Below are positions 19,545 through 28,604 of a stretch of 64,000 nucleotides of DNA, one piece after another. Source of the stretch: Croceicoccus ponticola (GTDB lineage: Bacteria; Pseudomonadota; Alphaproteobacteria; Sphingomonadales; Sphingomonadaceae); assembly GCF_004004515.1 (NCBI RefSeq), contig NZ_RXOL01000007.1, forward strand, positions 1-64,000, in the 5' to 3' direction. The position numbers and the translations under genes are program-made. How positions within the stretch are numbered: position 1 is the first letter of the stretch; every line of letters starts with the position of its first letter. The notes beneath the pieces were generated by a model. That model was not told where the DNA came from. It saw only the letters and a program-made list of their open reading frames with translations, and did not search any database.

Positions 19545-20301
19545 GGCTGGCGCCACCGTCGCTGAGCAGAACCGTGCCGGTGATGTTGGCGGCAAGATCG
19601 GACAGCAAAAAGCCGATCGTGCCCGCGATCTCGCCTGTTTCGGGCACGCGTTTCAACAATGTGCCCTTGGCCAGTTCGCTCATCATCGCCGCGCGGGCAT
19701 CGTCGCCGTGCAGGCCGCCGGTTATGTCCGATTTGTCCCAGATCGGCGTATCTACCGGGCCGGGTGCGACGGCATTGACGCGGATGCCCTGCCGCGCGCC
19801 TTCTGCCGCGGCGACGCGCATCAATTGGATGATGGCCGCCTTGCTGGTCGCATAAGCGGCGGTGCCGGGATAGGGCTTGGTGCCCGAAACCGAGCTCATC
19901 ACCACGATGGACCCGCCATTATCGGCCATGGCCCGCATCGCGCAGGCAAGCCCGAGGAAGACGCCGTCGACGTTGACCGCCATGCATTTGCGCCATTCGG
20001 CCAGATCGGCCTCGACGATGGCCATGCCGCCGGGCGCGATGCCGGCGTTGAGCAGCGCGCAATCGATCGCACCGATATCGCGCAGGCCATCGGCCCACAG
20101 CGCTTCGTCGCTGACGTCGCCCGCGATGCGATCGACTTCGCAAGAAAACTCCGCTGCGCCCAGCCCTTCGCCGTCCATGTCGATCAGCACCAGCCGCGCG
20201 ATTCCCCGCGCCTCAAGCCAGCGCGCGGCTGCCAGGCCGATGCCCGATGCGGCGCCGGTGATAAGCGCCGATTTGCCCGTGAAATCGAAATCCGTCGTCA
20301 T
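19534..20301 (-). CDS. SDR family oxidoreductase
   Basis: A 255-residue classical SDR: NAD(P)-binding ITGAASGIGLAAARWLEARG, NAG motif in LLNAGIAPGG, catalytic Ser in VMSSVSGTKPYPG, YATSK Tyr/Lys pair, and the C-terminal ITGTVLLSDGGASLRV close of the family. The start MTTDFDFTGKSALITG at 20301 fits the usual beginning; the frame runs open to 20349. It follows the NtrC-like regulator gene by 51 bp on the same strand and may share its transcript. The substrate is not predictable. Confidence 0.9.
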   Translation of the reverse strand: MTTDFDFTGKSALITGAASGIGLAAARWLEARGIARLVLIDMDGEGLGAAEFSCEVDRIAGDVSDEALWADGLRDIGAIDCALLNAGIAPGGMAIVEADLAEWRKCMAVNVDGVFLGLACAMRAMADNGGSIVVMSSVSGTKPYPGTAAYATSKAAIIQLMRVAAAEGARQGIRVNAVAPGPVDTPIWDKSDITGGLHGDDARAAMMSELAKGTLLKRVPETGEIAGTIGFLLSDLAANITGTVLLSDGGASLRV

Positions 20302-20352
20302 GCACAGGCTGCTACCCGCGATGGGGCGCCCCTGTAAACACGCTGGCACGCG

Positions 20353-21768
20353 TCAGGCGGCGTTGTCGATGCCGAGGTCGCCGACCTTGCGATAAAGCGT
20401 GGAACGCCCGATGCCGAGCCGGCGTGCAACTTCGCTCATCCGGCCGCGATAGTGACCGATGGCCAGCCGGATGACATCCGACTCGATTTCCTCCAGCGTG
20501 CGAAGATGCCCATCGGGGCCGAACAGTGTCACTCCGCCGCCATGGTTAATGTTGGCTGCCGGCAAGGCATCGCCGACGAGGTCGAACAGCTGCGGGAAAT
20601 CCTGCACCGTAAGCGCGTCGCGGTCGCAGAACACAGCAGCGCGGAACAGCACTGCCTGCAACTGCCGCAGGTTGCCCGGCCATTCGTATCCTTCGAGCAG
20701 GGCCAACGCCTCGTCCGTCACGCCAAGCCGCCTTAGGCCCGGCTGTTCGCCGATCAGGGCGAGGAAATGCCGCGCCAGCGGGGCGATGTCGCCATGCCTT
20801 TCGCGCAACGGGGGCAGGTGGATCGACGCGCCGGTAAACACCGAAGCCAGCGCCGGATCGAGCATGGCGTGACCGACCAGCAGCCCGTATTCTTCTGCCG
20901 CCGTGGCGATCACCCGCACGTCCAGCCGGAAGCTGTGGTTCGCGCCCATCGGTCGCGCTTCTCCGGTGGTGATCGTCTTGGCCAGACGTTGTTGCAGGGC
21001 AGGGGGCAGGCGTTCGATGTCGTCGATGAGCAAGGTGCCGCCGTCGGCATCCTGAAGGCAGCCGATCCGCCGGTCGAATGCACCGGGAAACGCGCCACGT
21101 TCGTGGCCATAAAGCGCCGATTCGAGATTGCCCGCCGACATGCCCGCGGTGTGGAGCACGACGACCGGGGCCTTTGCGCGCGGGCTGGCCGAACGCATCG
21201 CACGGCCGAGCAATTCCTTGCCGGTGCCCGGTTCGCCGGTAATCAGCACGGGCGTATGGCCCCGAGCGGATTTGGCGGCGCGGGCCATGGCATCGCGGAA
21301 ATTGGACGCCGATCCGATCATCATGTCGAAATCGAGCGGCGCGTCGATCTTCTCCGACAGGGGCGCCAGTTCGTCGCGGCGCACGTCTGCATGAACCGAA
21401 CTGTCCAGCGCATAGAGTACGCGTTCCGATGCGATCGGTTTCATCAGGTAATCGGTCGCACCGGCGCGCATCGCCTCCACCGCCATCAGGGGCGATGCGG
21501 ACTGCGCCAGGAAGAGGATCGGCAGGCTGGGGGCCGCGGCGCGGATCTGCCCGATCAGCTGGCAACTGTCTTCGCGGGCCACCATGCTGTCGAGCAGGAG
21601 TGCCTGGGGCGATTCGGTTTCGTCGCTGGCGAGATAGGCCAGTGCCGTCGCGCTATCGGATTCGGCATGAGTGCGCCAACCCGCGCGTGCGGCCAGTGCG
21701 CCCACCAGCCGCACTTGCGCCGGGTCCCGATCCACCAGCAAGAGCAGACGCGGTTCGTCCTCGCCCAT
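20353..21768 (-). CDS. NtrC-like response regulator with altered sigma-54 loop
   Basis: A 471-residue three-domain regulator. The receiver domain has a LLLD phospho-acceptor (Asp60) and LMKPI Lys110. The AAA+ domain has Walker A GEPGTGKE (178-185), a Walker B ending IDD rather than DE (about 246-250), and GAFPGA (225-230) where sigma-54 activators have GAFTGA. A Fis-type helix-turn-helix (RMSEVARRLGIGRSTLYRKV) ends the protein. In known families the GAFTGA Thr contacts sigma-54, so loss of it suggests the protein does not activate sigma-54 promoters in the standard way. No histidine kinase is adjacent. Confidence 0.88.
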   Translation of the reverse strand: MGEDEPRLLLLVDRDPAQVRLVGALAARAGWRTHAESDSATALAYLASDETESPQALLLDSMVAREDSCQLIGQIRAAAPSLPILFLAQSASPLMAVEAMRAGATDYLMKPIASERVLYALDSSVHADVRRDELAPLSEKIDAPLDFDMMIGSASNFRDAMARAAKSARGHTPVLITGEPGTGKELLGRAMRSASPRAKAPVVVLHTAGMSAGNLESALYGHERGAFPGAFDRRIGCLQDADGGTLLIDDIERLPPALQQRLAKTITTGEARPMGANHSFRLDVRVIATAAEEYGLLVGHAMLDPALASVFTGASIHLPPLRERHGDIAPLARHFLALIGEQPGLRRLGVTDEALALLEGYEWPGNLRQLQAVLFRAAVFCDRDALTVQDFPQLFDLVGDALPAANINHGGGVTLFGPDGHLRTLEEIESDVIRLAIGHYRGRMSEVARRLGIGRSTLYRKVGDLGIDNAA

Positions 21769-22097
21769 ACATGCCCCCTAAGGCCGTCGCGCCAATCGCG
21801 AACAGCACACTGCAATTTCAATAAACGGCTATCGTAAATAATGCCTTTAGATCAGGTCCGAGCATGTTGCGTGATGCAGGATTGTTGCCTCGCTGCCACG
21901 TCGCCATCGACGACAGCAGGCGGTTTTTCGCGCATGCCGCCCCTTGGCCCGCCTGCCTTTAGTGTCAGTTTGGCAGGGCTTGTGCCTTTAACCCGGCGGC
22001 GATACAGCCGTGCGTCCGGCGGCAAGCTCCGCCTGACAGACAGGGACCGCCGCGATGCAAAACCGGCGGTGACAGCGAAGGGGATAATCGGACGACC
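21769..22097. other. Intergenic leader between the regulator and the pnt operon
   Basis: 329 bp between two divergent start codons, so it holds both promoters. A 7-bp inverted repeat ACCGCCG/CGGCGGT (22046-22052 and 22064-22070) lies in the 5' leader of the plus-strand operon. No coding frame was accepted and no known riboswitch class was recognised. Confidence 0.5.
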
Positions 22098-22220
22098 ATG
22101 GCTACCGAAAACAATATGAAGGCCGCCCGCTCGACCTACGAGAGCTTCATCCAGATGGCGAAATGGGGCACGATCGTTTGCGCGATCATTGCCGCAATCG
22201 TCGTCATGATCATCTCCTGA
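22098..22220 (+). CDS. Small aa3-type cytochrome c oxidase subunit IV-like protein
   Basis: A 40-residue protein (MATENNMKAARSTYESFIQM, then a single membrane helix rich in Ile, Val and Ala). The layout of a short polar head with Y-x-x-F-I-x-x-x-K-W followed by one transmembrane helix matches the small bacterial aa3 oxidase subunit IV family (PF07835-like). It lies 18 bp before pntA in the same direction, a position where alphaproteobacteria commonly carry this gene. It may stabilise a respiratory complex. The low information in 40 residues limits confidence. Confidence 0.75.
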   Translation: MATENNMKAARSTYESFIQMAKWGTIVCAIIAAIVVMIIS

Positions 22221-22238
22221 ACCGGTTCGGATCGAACT

Positions 22239-23378
22239 GTGGGGGGAACTGAAGGGCCGATCATCGCGGTCGTGGCCGAACGTGCCGATGGCGAAACACG
22301 CGTCGCGGCAACACCGGAAACCGTCAAGAAGCTGACGAAGCTGGGCGCGCGGCTGCGTGTCGAAAGCGGCGCCGGCGTCAACGCGTCGATTTCCGATGCC
22401 GATTACGCCGATGCCGGGGCGCAAGTGGGCGAACCGGCCGCGATCATGAAGGACGCGGACTGGGTGCTGGGCGTTCGCGCGCCCGCTGTGCCCGATCTGG
22501 CCGGCGCGAAACCGGGTGCCAAGGTCGCTGCGATCTTCGATCCGTTCCGTTACCGGAGCACGGTCGACGATTACGCCGCCGCCGGGTTCGAAGCGCTGAC
22601 CATGGACTTCATGCCGCGCATCACGCGCGCGCAGTCGATGGACGTGCTGTCGAGCCAGTCGAACCTTGCCGGGTACAAGGCGGTGCTGGTCGCCGCCAAT
22701 ACCTATGGCCGCGCATTCCCGATGATGATGACCGCGGCCGGTACGATTACCGCGGCCAAGGCGTTCATCATGGGCGTGGGCGTTGCGGGGCTTCAGGCCA
22801 TCGCCACGGCTCGCCGGCTGGGCGCACAGGTTTCGGCGACCGACGTACGTTCGGCGACGCGCGAACAGATCCAGTCGCTGGGCGCCAAGCCGATCTTCGT
22901 CGAAAGCGTCGCGGGGATCGAAGGCGAAGGCAGCGGCGGTTACGCCACGGAAATGAGCGACGAATACAAAAAGGCGCAGGCCGAGCTTGTTTCAAGCCAT
23001 ATTGCCAAACAGGACATCGTGATCACCACCGCGCTGATCCCGGGCCGGCCCGCGCCGCGCCTGATCAGCGACGAACAGATCGCGTCGATGCGCCCCGGCT
23101 CGGTCATCTTCGACCTTGCCGTCGCACAGGGCGGCAACGTCGAGGGTTCGGTGCCCGATCAAGTGGTTGAAAAGCACGGCGTGAAGATCGTCGGCTATTC
23201 GAACACGCCCGCGCATCTTCCCGCAGACGCCTCGGCGCTGCTGGCACGCAACTTCTTCAACTTCCTTTCGGCGTTCTGGGACGCGGAAAAGAACGAAGTC
23301 GTGCTCGACGAGGAAATCGGCGACGCCATCCGCCTGACGCAGGGCGGCAAGGTCGTGAACGAACGGCTGTTGGGCTGA
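22239..23378 (+). CDS. pntA: NAD(P) transhydrogenase alpha subunit, part 1 (soluble domain)
   Basis: A 379-residue NAD(H)-binding domain (dI) of the proton-translocating transhydrogenase. It has VAERADGETRVAATPETV at the start, the RAQSMDVLSSQSNLAGYKAV motif, and the NAD-binding GVGVAGLQAIATARRLGA. Together with the two next genes it uses the proton gradient to make NADPH from NADH. The only suitable start is a GTG at 22239 after CGGATCG. As in many alphaproteobacteria, PntA is split into two polypeptides. Confidence 0.94.
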   Translation: MGGTEGPIIAVVAERADGETRVAATPETVKKLTKLGARLRVESGAGVNASISDADYADAGAQVGEPAAIMKDADWVLGVRAPAVPDLAGAKPGAKVAAIFDPFRYRSTVDDYAAAGFEALTMDFMPRITRAQSMDVLSSQSNLAGYKAVLVAANTYGRAFPMMMTAAGTITAAKAFIMGVGVAGLQAIATARRLGAQVSATDVRSATREQIQSLGAKPIFVESVAGIEGEGSGGYATEMSDEYKKAQAELVSSHIAKQDIVITTALIPGRPAPRLISDEQIASMRPGSVIFDLAVAQGGNVEGSVPDQVVEKHGVKIVGYSNTPAHLPADASALLARNFFNFLSAFWDAEKNEVVLDEEIGDAIRLTQGGKVVNERLLG

Positions 23379-23389
23379 GGGGACGCCAA

Positions 23390-23707
23390 ATGGACTTTAT
23401 ATCAATCCTGTCGATCTTCGTGATGGCCTGCTTCGTCGGCTATTACGTCGTATGGTCGGTTACACCCGCGCTGCACACGCCGCTGATGGCGGTGACCAAC
23501 GCGATTTCCTCGGTCATCATCGTCGGCGCGCTGATCGCAGCCGCCGAAGCGGGTAGCCCCGCTGCCAAGTGGCTGGGCCTCATCGGAATCGTCTTCGCCA
23601 GCGTTAACATCTTCGGCGGCTTCGCGGTCACCGAGCGCATGCTCGCGATGTACAAGAAGAAGGAGCGTCCTGCTCCGGCCAAGGCTTCTGGGGTGGAGGG
23701 CAAGTGA
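23390..23707 (+). CDS. pntAB: NAD(P) transhydrogenase alpha subunit, part 2 (membrane domain)
   Basis: A 105-residue membrane segment of PntA with three hydrophobic helices (about 5-25, 35-52 and 58-78), and the conserved text VWSVTPALHTPLMAVTNAIS. It forms part of the proton channel together with PntB. It starts 11 bp after part 1 and its stop overlaps the pntB start by one base (TGATG). Confidence 0.93.
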   Translation: MDFISILSIFVMACFVGYYVVWSVTPALHTPLMAVTNAISSVIIVGALIAAAEAGSPAAKWLGLIGIVFASVNIFGGFAVTERMLAMYKKKERPAPAKASGVEGK

Positions 23708-25191
23708 TGGGCTTTCTTTCCGCATTGGCCGTCGCCTACGAACAGGTCGACATCATCGAAGCTCCGCTCGAAGCCGCGACTCATGCGGTGAATCCGTGGG
23801 TCTCGCTGGCCTATCTTATCGCCGGCGTGTGCTTCATCTTTGCGCTGCGCGGGCTTTCCAGCCCGGCAACTTCGCGCAAGGGCAACCGTTACGGCATGAT
23901 CGGCATGACCATCGCGGTCGTGACGACCCTGCTGACCCACGACATCGCCAGCCTGCCTGAAATCATGATCGCGATCGCGATTGGCGGCGGCATCGGGTTC
24001 GTCATCGCGCGCAAGATCGCGATGACCGACATGCCGCAGCTCGTCGCCGCTTTCCACAGCCTTGTCGGCATGGCTGCGGTGCTGGTCGGCTGGGCGGCCT
24101 ATCTCAATCCGGGCGCCTTCGGCATCCTGAACGAGTTCGGCACCATCAGCGCGGTCAGCCGGGTCGAAATGGGTCTTGGCATCGCCATTGGCTCGATCAC
24201 CTTCTCCGGCTCGGTCATCGCCTTCCTGAAACTGGCCGGCAAGATGAGCGGTGCGCCGATCATGCTGCCGGGTCGGCATGTCATCAATCTGGGCACTTTG
24301 GCCGCGATCGTCCTGTTGACTGCGTATTTCACGCAGGACCAGTCGTTCTGGATCATCGCGACGATCACTGCGTTGGCGTTCATCATCGGCTTCCTGCTGA
24401 TCATCCCCATCGGCGGCGCGGACATGCCGGTCGTCGTCTCGATGCTCAATTCCTATTCGGGCTGGGCTGCGGCGGCGATGGGCTTCACGCTGCACAACAC
24501 GGCGATGATCATCACCGGCGCGCTGGTCGGCGCATCGGGTGCGATCCTGTCGTACATCATGTGCAAGGCGATGAACCGTTCCTTCATTTCGGTCATCGCT
24601 GGCGGCTTCGGCGGCGATGCTGGCGGTGGCGGCGGTGCCGGCGCGGCGGCGAGCGATCGTCCGTGGAAGCGCGGCAGCGCCGAGGACGCGGCCTTCATGA
24701 TGGGCCAGGCCGAACAGGTCATCATCATCCCGGGCTACGGCATGGCGGTGGCGCAGGCCCAGCACGTGCTGCGCGAGATGACCGACCTGCTGAAGGCCAA
24801 GGGCGTCAACGTGAAGTTCGCGATCCACCCGGTCGCGGGCCGCATGCCGGGGCACATGAACGTGCTGTTGGCCGAAGCGAACGTGCCCTACGACGAAGTC
24901 TTCGAGCTTGAAGACATCAACGGCGAATTCGCGCAGACCGATGTTGCGTTCATCATCGGCGCCAACGACGTCGTGAACCCTGCGGCAAAGACTGACAAGT
25001 CCAGCCCGATCTACGGCATGCCCGTGTTCGACGTGGACAAGGCCAAGCAGGTCTTCTTCATCAAGCGCAGCATGGGCGGCGTGGGTTACGCAGGCGTCGA
25101 CAACGACGTCTTCTACATGGACCAGACGATGATGCTGCTCGCCGACGCCAAGAAGATGGTCGAAGAGATCAACAAGGCGCTCGCCGACTGA
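23707..25191 (+). CDS. pntB: NAD(P) transhydrogenase beta subunit
   Basis: A 494-residue protein. About nine membrane helices lead to the GADMPVVVSMLNSYSGWAAA motif, then the soluble NADP(H)-binding domain with IIPGYGMAVAQAQ, HPVAGRMPGHMNVLLAEA and IGANDVVNPAA. It builds the proton channel with part 2 of PntA and binds NADP. The ATG at 23707 overlaps the preceding stop (TGATG); a GTG one codon upstream is possible but less suited to GGAGGGCAA spacing. A strong hairpin ends the operon. Confidence 0.95.
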   Translation: MGFLSALAVAYEQVDIIEAPLEAATHAVNPWVSLAYLIAGVCFIFALRGLSSPATSRKGNRYGMIGMTIAVVTTLLTHDIASLPEIMIAIAIGGGIGFVIARKIAMTDMPQLVAAFHSLVGMAAVLVGWAAYLNPGAFGILNEFGTISAVSRVEMGLGIAIGSITFSGSVIAFLKLAGKMSGAPIMLPGRHVINLGTLAAIVLLTAYFTQDQSFWIIATITALAFIIGFLLIIPIGGADMPVVVSMLNSYSGWAAAAMGFTLHNTAMIITGALVGASGAILSYIMCKAMNRSFISVIAGGFGGDAGGGGGAGAAASDRPWKRGSAEDAAFMMGQAEQVIIIPGYGMAVAQAQHVLREMTDLLKAKGVNVKFAIHPVAGRMPGHMNVLLAEANVPYDEVFELEDINGEFAQTDVAFIIGANDVVNPAAKTDKSSPIYGMPVFDVDKAKQVFFIKRSMGGVGYAGVDNDVFYMDQTMMLLADAKKMVEEINKALAD

Positions 25192-25197
25192 TCACAT

Positions 25198-25249
25198 CCA
25201 GCCGGCGAACGGACCATCCTACCGGGTGGACCGTTCGCCGGCTGGTTTC
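25198..25249 (+). terminator. Terminator of the pnt operon
   Basis: A perfect 15-bp stem, left arm 25198-25212 and right arm 25231-25245, closes an 18-nt loop and is followed by TTTC. It lies six bases after the pntB stop. Confidence 0.85.
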
Positions 25250-25342
25250 AAAAGATGCTAAATGGCGTTGCGCCCTGCGTTCAAGGGCGTAGTCTTCCGC
25301 AGTTGCCTCGGGATCGGGGGATTGTCAGGGAGACAAAGGGTC

Positions 25343-26503
25343 ATGTTTAAAACCGGACTGATCGTAGCCGCGCTCGCCAGCGCCAGCACCATTGCCATGC
25401 CGGCAGCCGCGCAGGGCAGATCCGGCGACAAGATCGAAAACCAGTACATCTGCTTTTTCCATCCCGCCGCTGTGCCCAAGGGACTGGCCCGCGTCGCAGC
25501 AGAAGGGGCAGCACGCCCCAATGGCGGACGCGTGATGCACGTTTATACAACGGCGGCGCGCGGATTTTCGGTCTACGCCTCCGAACGCGGTGTGCAGCAG
25601 ATGCAGGCGAGAAACCCCGGCATCGCAAGTTGCAAGGCAGACCGCGTCGTGACGCTCGCTCCCCCTCCGGGCAAGGGCCCCGGCGGCAGCCCCACGCCTT
25701 CGCCGACGCCCTCCGAAGTCCGCTGGGACATTACCCGCGTGAATGGCGGCACGACAACCAGCAGCAAGACTGCGTGGGTCATCGACACCGGGATCGATCT
25801 CGATCACCCCGATCTCAACGTCGACCGCGCGCGCAGCGTCGACCTCGTTTCGCGCGGGAAAGATAACGGCGGCAACGACGAAAACGGCCACGGCACCCAT
25901 GTCGCGGGCACCATCGCTGCAAAGAAGAATAACGTCGGCATGGCTGGCGTGGCGCCGGGATCGAAAGTTGTCGCCGTTCGGGTTCTCGATCGCAACGGCA
26001 GCGGATCATGGTCCGACGTGCTGGCGGGGATCGACTATGTCGCGATCAATGCGGCCGACGATGACGTCGCGAACATGAGCCTTGGCGGCGGAGCCGATGC
26101 CGACATCGACAATGCGGTCTACAATGCATCCATGGGCATTTCCGCGGACGGGGCCGACCTCGGCAAGAATATCTTCTTCGCGCTTGCTGCCGGCAACGAT
26201 AGCGACAATGCGAACAACCATTCGCCCGCGCGCGCGGAAGGGCCCTATATCTATACGATCAGCGCGATCGGAGAGGGCGACACTTGGGCCTACTTCTCCA
26301 ACTATGGCAACCCGCCGATCGATTTCGCCGAGCCGGGCTTTTACATTTATTCGACTTACAAGGATGGGGGCTACGCGACGTTGAGCGGCACTTCGATGGC
26401 CGCCCCGCACGCGGCGGGCATCCTGATGCTGGGCGCGATCCGTTCGGGCGGTACGGTCGCCGACGATCCGGATGCCACCAAGGATACGATCGGCATTCAC
26501 TGA
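25343..26503 (+). CDS. Secreted subtilisin-family (S8) serine protease
   Basis: A 386-residue preproprotein. A signal peptide (residues 1 to about 23, ending AMPAAA) precedes an inhibitor I9-like propeptide (about 31-105), a short Pro/Ser/Thr linker and a complete subtilase domain. The triad is Asp148 in VIDTGID, His183 in NGHGTHVAGT and Ser351 in LSGTSMAAPH; the oxyanion Asn is in AAGNDSDN (about 285). The enzyme is expected to be exported and to cleave its own propeptide. The start at 25343 is chosen because it begins the signal peptide. No autotransporter or secretion tail follows. Confidence 0.92.
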   Translation: MFKTGLIVAALASASTIAMPAAAQGRSGDKIENQYICFFHPAAVPKGLARVAAEGAARPNGGRVMHVYTTAARGFSVYASERGVQQMQARNPGIASCKADRVVTLAPPPGKGPGGSPTPSPTPSEVRWDITRVNGGTTTSSKTAWVIDTGIDLDHPDLNVDRARSVDLVSRGKDNGGNDENGHGTHVAGTIAAKKNNVGMAGVAPGSKVVAVRVLDRNGSGSWSDVLAGIDYVAINAADDDVANMSLGGGADADIDNAVYNASMGISADGADLGKNIFFALAAGNDSDNANNHSPARAEGPYIYTISAIGEGDTWAYFSNYGNPPIDFAEPGFYIYSTYKDGGYATLSGTSMAAPHAAGILMLGAIRSGGTVADDPDATKDTIGIH

Positions 26504-26530
26504 CCATTAGTTCTTCGTGAACGATGAAAG

Positions 26531-26565
26531 GAGCGGCACGTCGCTGGACGCGCCGCTCTTTTTTT
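26531..26565 (+). terminator. Rho-independent terminator of the subtilase gene
   Basis: GAGCGGC (26531-26537) pairs with GCCGCTC (26552-26558), followed at once by seven T (26559-26565). It lies 28 bp after the stop codon. Confidence 0.92.
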
Positions 26566-26611
26566 ACCTAAGGTGGCCAGACGGGCCAGAACTCATGAGG
26601 GATTCGGGAAT

Positions 26612-27307
26612 TTGCGCAAACTTGGGCTGATCGGTGGAATGAGCTGGGTTTCCACCCGCGGCTATTACGAAGATATCAACCGCATCGTGCAAAAGGCGAA
26701 GGGCCCGCAATCGTCGGCGCCGTTGATGATCGAAAGCCTCGACTTCGCGCCGCTCTATCGGCTTTCCACGCGCGAGGAATGGGAGCAGGCCGCCGACACG
26801 CTGGCCGCTTCGGCCAGGCGGCTTGAAGCTGGCGGGGCGCAGGCGCTGGTGATCGCGGCGAATTCGATGCACTGTATCTACGACCGGTTGGTCGATGCGG
26901 TGTCGATCCCGATCCTGCACATCGCCGATTGCGTTGCCGACGCGATGATCGCCGAAGGGGCGAACAAGGCGGCGATCCTGGGTACGCGTAGCGTGATGAT
27001 GGAGGAATTCTATCGCCGCCGGCTCTTGTCCCGCGACATCGAACTGCTTCCGCCCGAGATGGAGACGGTCGAAACGATCGACCGCATCATCTACGAAGAA
27101 GTGATGCTGGGCAAAGTCCGACGGCAGAGCGAGCGCGAATTGCGCACGATCATCACCAACCTCGAAAAGGACGGAGCAGAGGCGATCGTGCTGGCTTGTA
27201 CCGAGCTGAACCTGATCGTCCATACCGAAGCGAACGTCCTGCCGATCTTCGACGGGGCGGAAATCCACGCGGTCGCTGCGGCGCACTGGATTCTCGGCGA
27301 CGACTGA
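26612..27307 (+). CDS. Aspartate/glutamate racemase family protein
   Basis: A 231-residue protein of the Asp/Glu/hydantoin racemase family (YgeA/RacX-like), starting RKLGLIGGMSWVSTRGYY. Two active-site positions are usually Cys or Thr; here the first site reads AANSMH (residues 83-87, no Cys) and the second LACTEL with Cys196. This suggests an altered or one-base mechanism. The start is taken as TTG 26612 because GAGGGA lies nine bases before it and the protein would then begin MRKLGLIGGMSW as in relatives; a GTG at 26573 would add 13 residues that look unrelated. Confidence 0.88.
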   Translation: MRKLGLIGGMSWVSTRGYYEDINRIVQKAKGPQSSAPLMIESLDFAPLYRLSTREEWEQAADTLAASARRLEAGGAQALVIAANSMHCIYDRLVDAVSIPILHIADCVADAMIAEGANKAAILGTRSVMMEEFYRRRLLSRDIELLPPEMETVETIDRIIYEEVMLGKVRRQSERELRTIITNLEKDGAEAIVLACTELNLIVHTEANVLPIFDGAEIHAVAAAHWILGDD

Positions 27308-27350
27308 TCCCCACTTCAAACACGGGTCGGTTTCTGGCAGGGGCGCGCGG

Positions 27351-28604
27351 ATGGACACGACAGGCGCAGCCTTGAACCCCACCGGCGAACACGGACCCGG
27401 TCATGGCCAACCCGTCCCGGCGGCATCGGGTGCACGAGCGCCCTATGCATCCGATCCGGCGCTTACCCGTGGCCGCGAATTCGGCGAGCCGGGTGGTGGC
27501 GTCCGCGGGCCACGCAGCGCGTTTCAGCGCGACCGGGACCGGGTTATCCATTCGATCGCGTTTCGCCGGATGAAGCACAAGGCACAGGTGTTCGTCGCAC
27601 CCTATGGCGATCATTATCGCACCCGGCTGACCCACAGCCTTGAAGTGGCGCAAGTCGGCCGTGTCATCGCGCGCTCGCTCGGGCTGGACGAGGATCTGAC
27701 CGAAGCCCTGTGCCTTGCCCACGACATCGGCCACGCCCCGTTCGGCCATGCCGGGGAGGATGCGCTTGCCAGTGCGCTGGCGGACCATGGCGGCTTCGAT
27801 CACAATGCCCACACCCTGCGCGTGCTGATGCGGCTGGAAAGTCCCTATTGCACGCACGACGGGCTGAACCTGTCGTGGGAAATGCTCGAAGGGCTGGCCA
27901 AGCATAACGGCCCGGTTTCCACCGAGCGGCCATTGCCCTGGGCTCTGGCGGAACTGGACCGCGCGTTCCCGTTCGACCTGACCCGCTGGCCCAGCCTGGA
28001 GGCGCAGGTCGCGGCGGTTGCCGATGACATCGCATACGACAACCACGATATCGAAGACGGCCTTCGTGCAGGTTTCATCGACCTCGACCAGTTGCTGGCG
28101 ATCGATTTCATAGCTGATCAGTGGCGCGCGATCGAACGCCGGTTTCCCGGCACGGCGCAAGACCGGCTGCAGCGCGAGCTGGTGCGCGGACAGATCGGCT
28201 GGATGGTCAACGATGTCATTGCCGAAACGCGCGGTCGGATCGCCAGCGAAGGGATCGTCAACGCGATGGACGTGCGGCAGGCGGGCAAGCCGCTGTCCGG
28301 TTTTTCGCGCGGAGTGAGCGAGGCGGAACGGCGGCTCAAGCGGTTCATGTACGATAACGTATATTACCACCCGCAGCAGAAGCGGACCGCGGAACTTGCG
28401 GTCGATCTGTTGCAGCGGCTGCACGAAGCCTATGCCGCCGATCCGGCCCTGCTGCCCGCCGATTGGCAGGCGGCCTTGCCCGAAAGCCAGCCGGGCCGCG
28501 CGCGCCACATCGCCGATTTCATCGCGGGGATGACCGACCGTTACGCCATCCGGCAGTACACCGCGATCTTCGGTCCCCCGCCCGAGGAACTGAGCAATGT
28601 CTGA
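27351..28604 (+). CDS. dgt: dGTP triphosphohydrolase-like protein
   Basis: A 417-residue HD-domain nucleotidase of the dGTPase-like family. The metal-binding HD motif is ALCLAHDIGHAPFGHAGE, preceded by FRRMKHKAQVF and RTRLTHSLEVAQ, and followed by the second-helix motif WPSLEAQVAAVADDIAYDNHD. These enzymes hydrolyse dNTPs to nucleosides and triphosphate. The leading 40 residues are low-complexity Gly/Pro/Ala. Its 3' end overlaps the next gene by eight bases. Confidence 0.93.
   Translation: MDTTGAALNPTGEHGPGHGQPVPAASGARAPYASDPALTRGREFGEPGGGVRGPRSAFQRDRDRVIHSIAFRRMKHKAQVFVAPYGDHYRTRLTHSLEVAQVGRVIARSLGLDEDLTEALCLAHDIGHAPFGHAGEDALASALADHGGFDHNAHTLRVLMRLESPYCTHDGLNLSWEMLEGLAKHNGPVSTERPLPWALAELDRAFPFDLTRWPSLEAQVAAVADDIAYDNHDIEDGLRAGFIDLDQLLAIDFIADQWRAIERRFPGTAQDRLQRELVRGQIGWMVNDVIAETRGRIASEGIVNAMDVRQAGKPLSGFSRGVSEAERRLKRFMYDNVYYHPQQKRTAELAVDLLQRLHEAYAADPALLPADWQAALPESQPGRARHIADFIAGMTDRYAIRQYTAIFGPPPEELSNV

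Noticed and set aside
22018-22090. FMN-riboswitch-like piece (ACCGGCGGT with GACAGC) in the pnt leader
   Set aside because: Only this short word matches; the other conserved blocks of the element are missing and the downstream genes are unrelated to flavin synthesis.
21841-22119. 92-codon plus-strand frame upstream of the pnt operon
   Set aside because: It overlaps the 40-residue oxidase-like gene, has Cys/Arg/Pro-rich random-looking text and no ribosome site.
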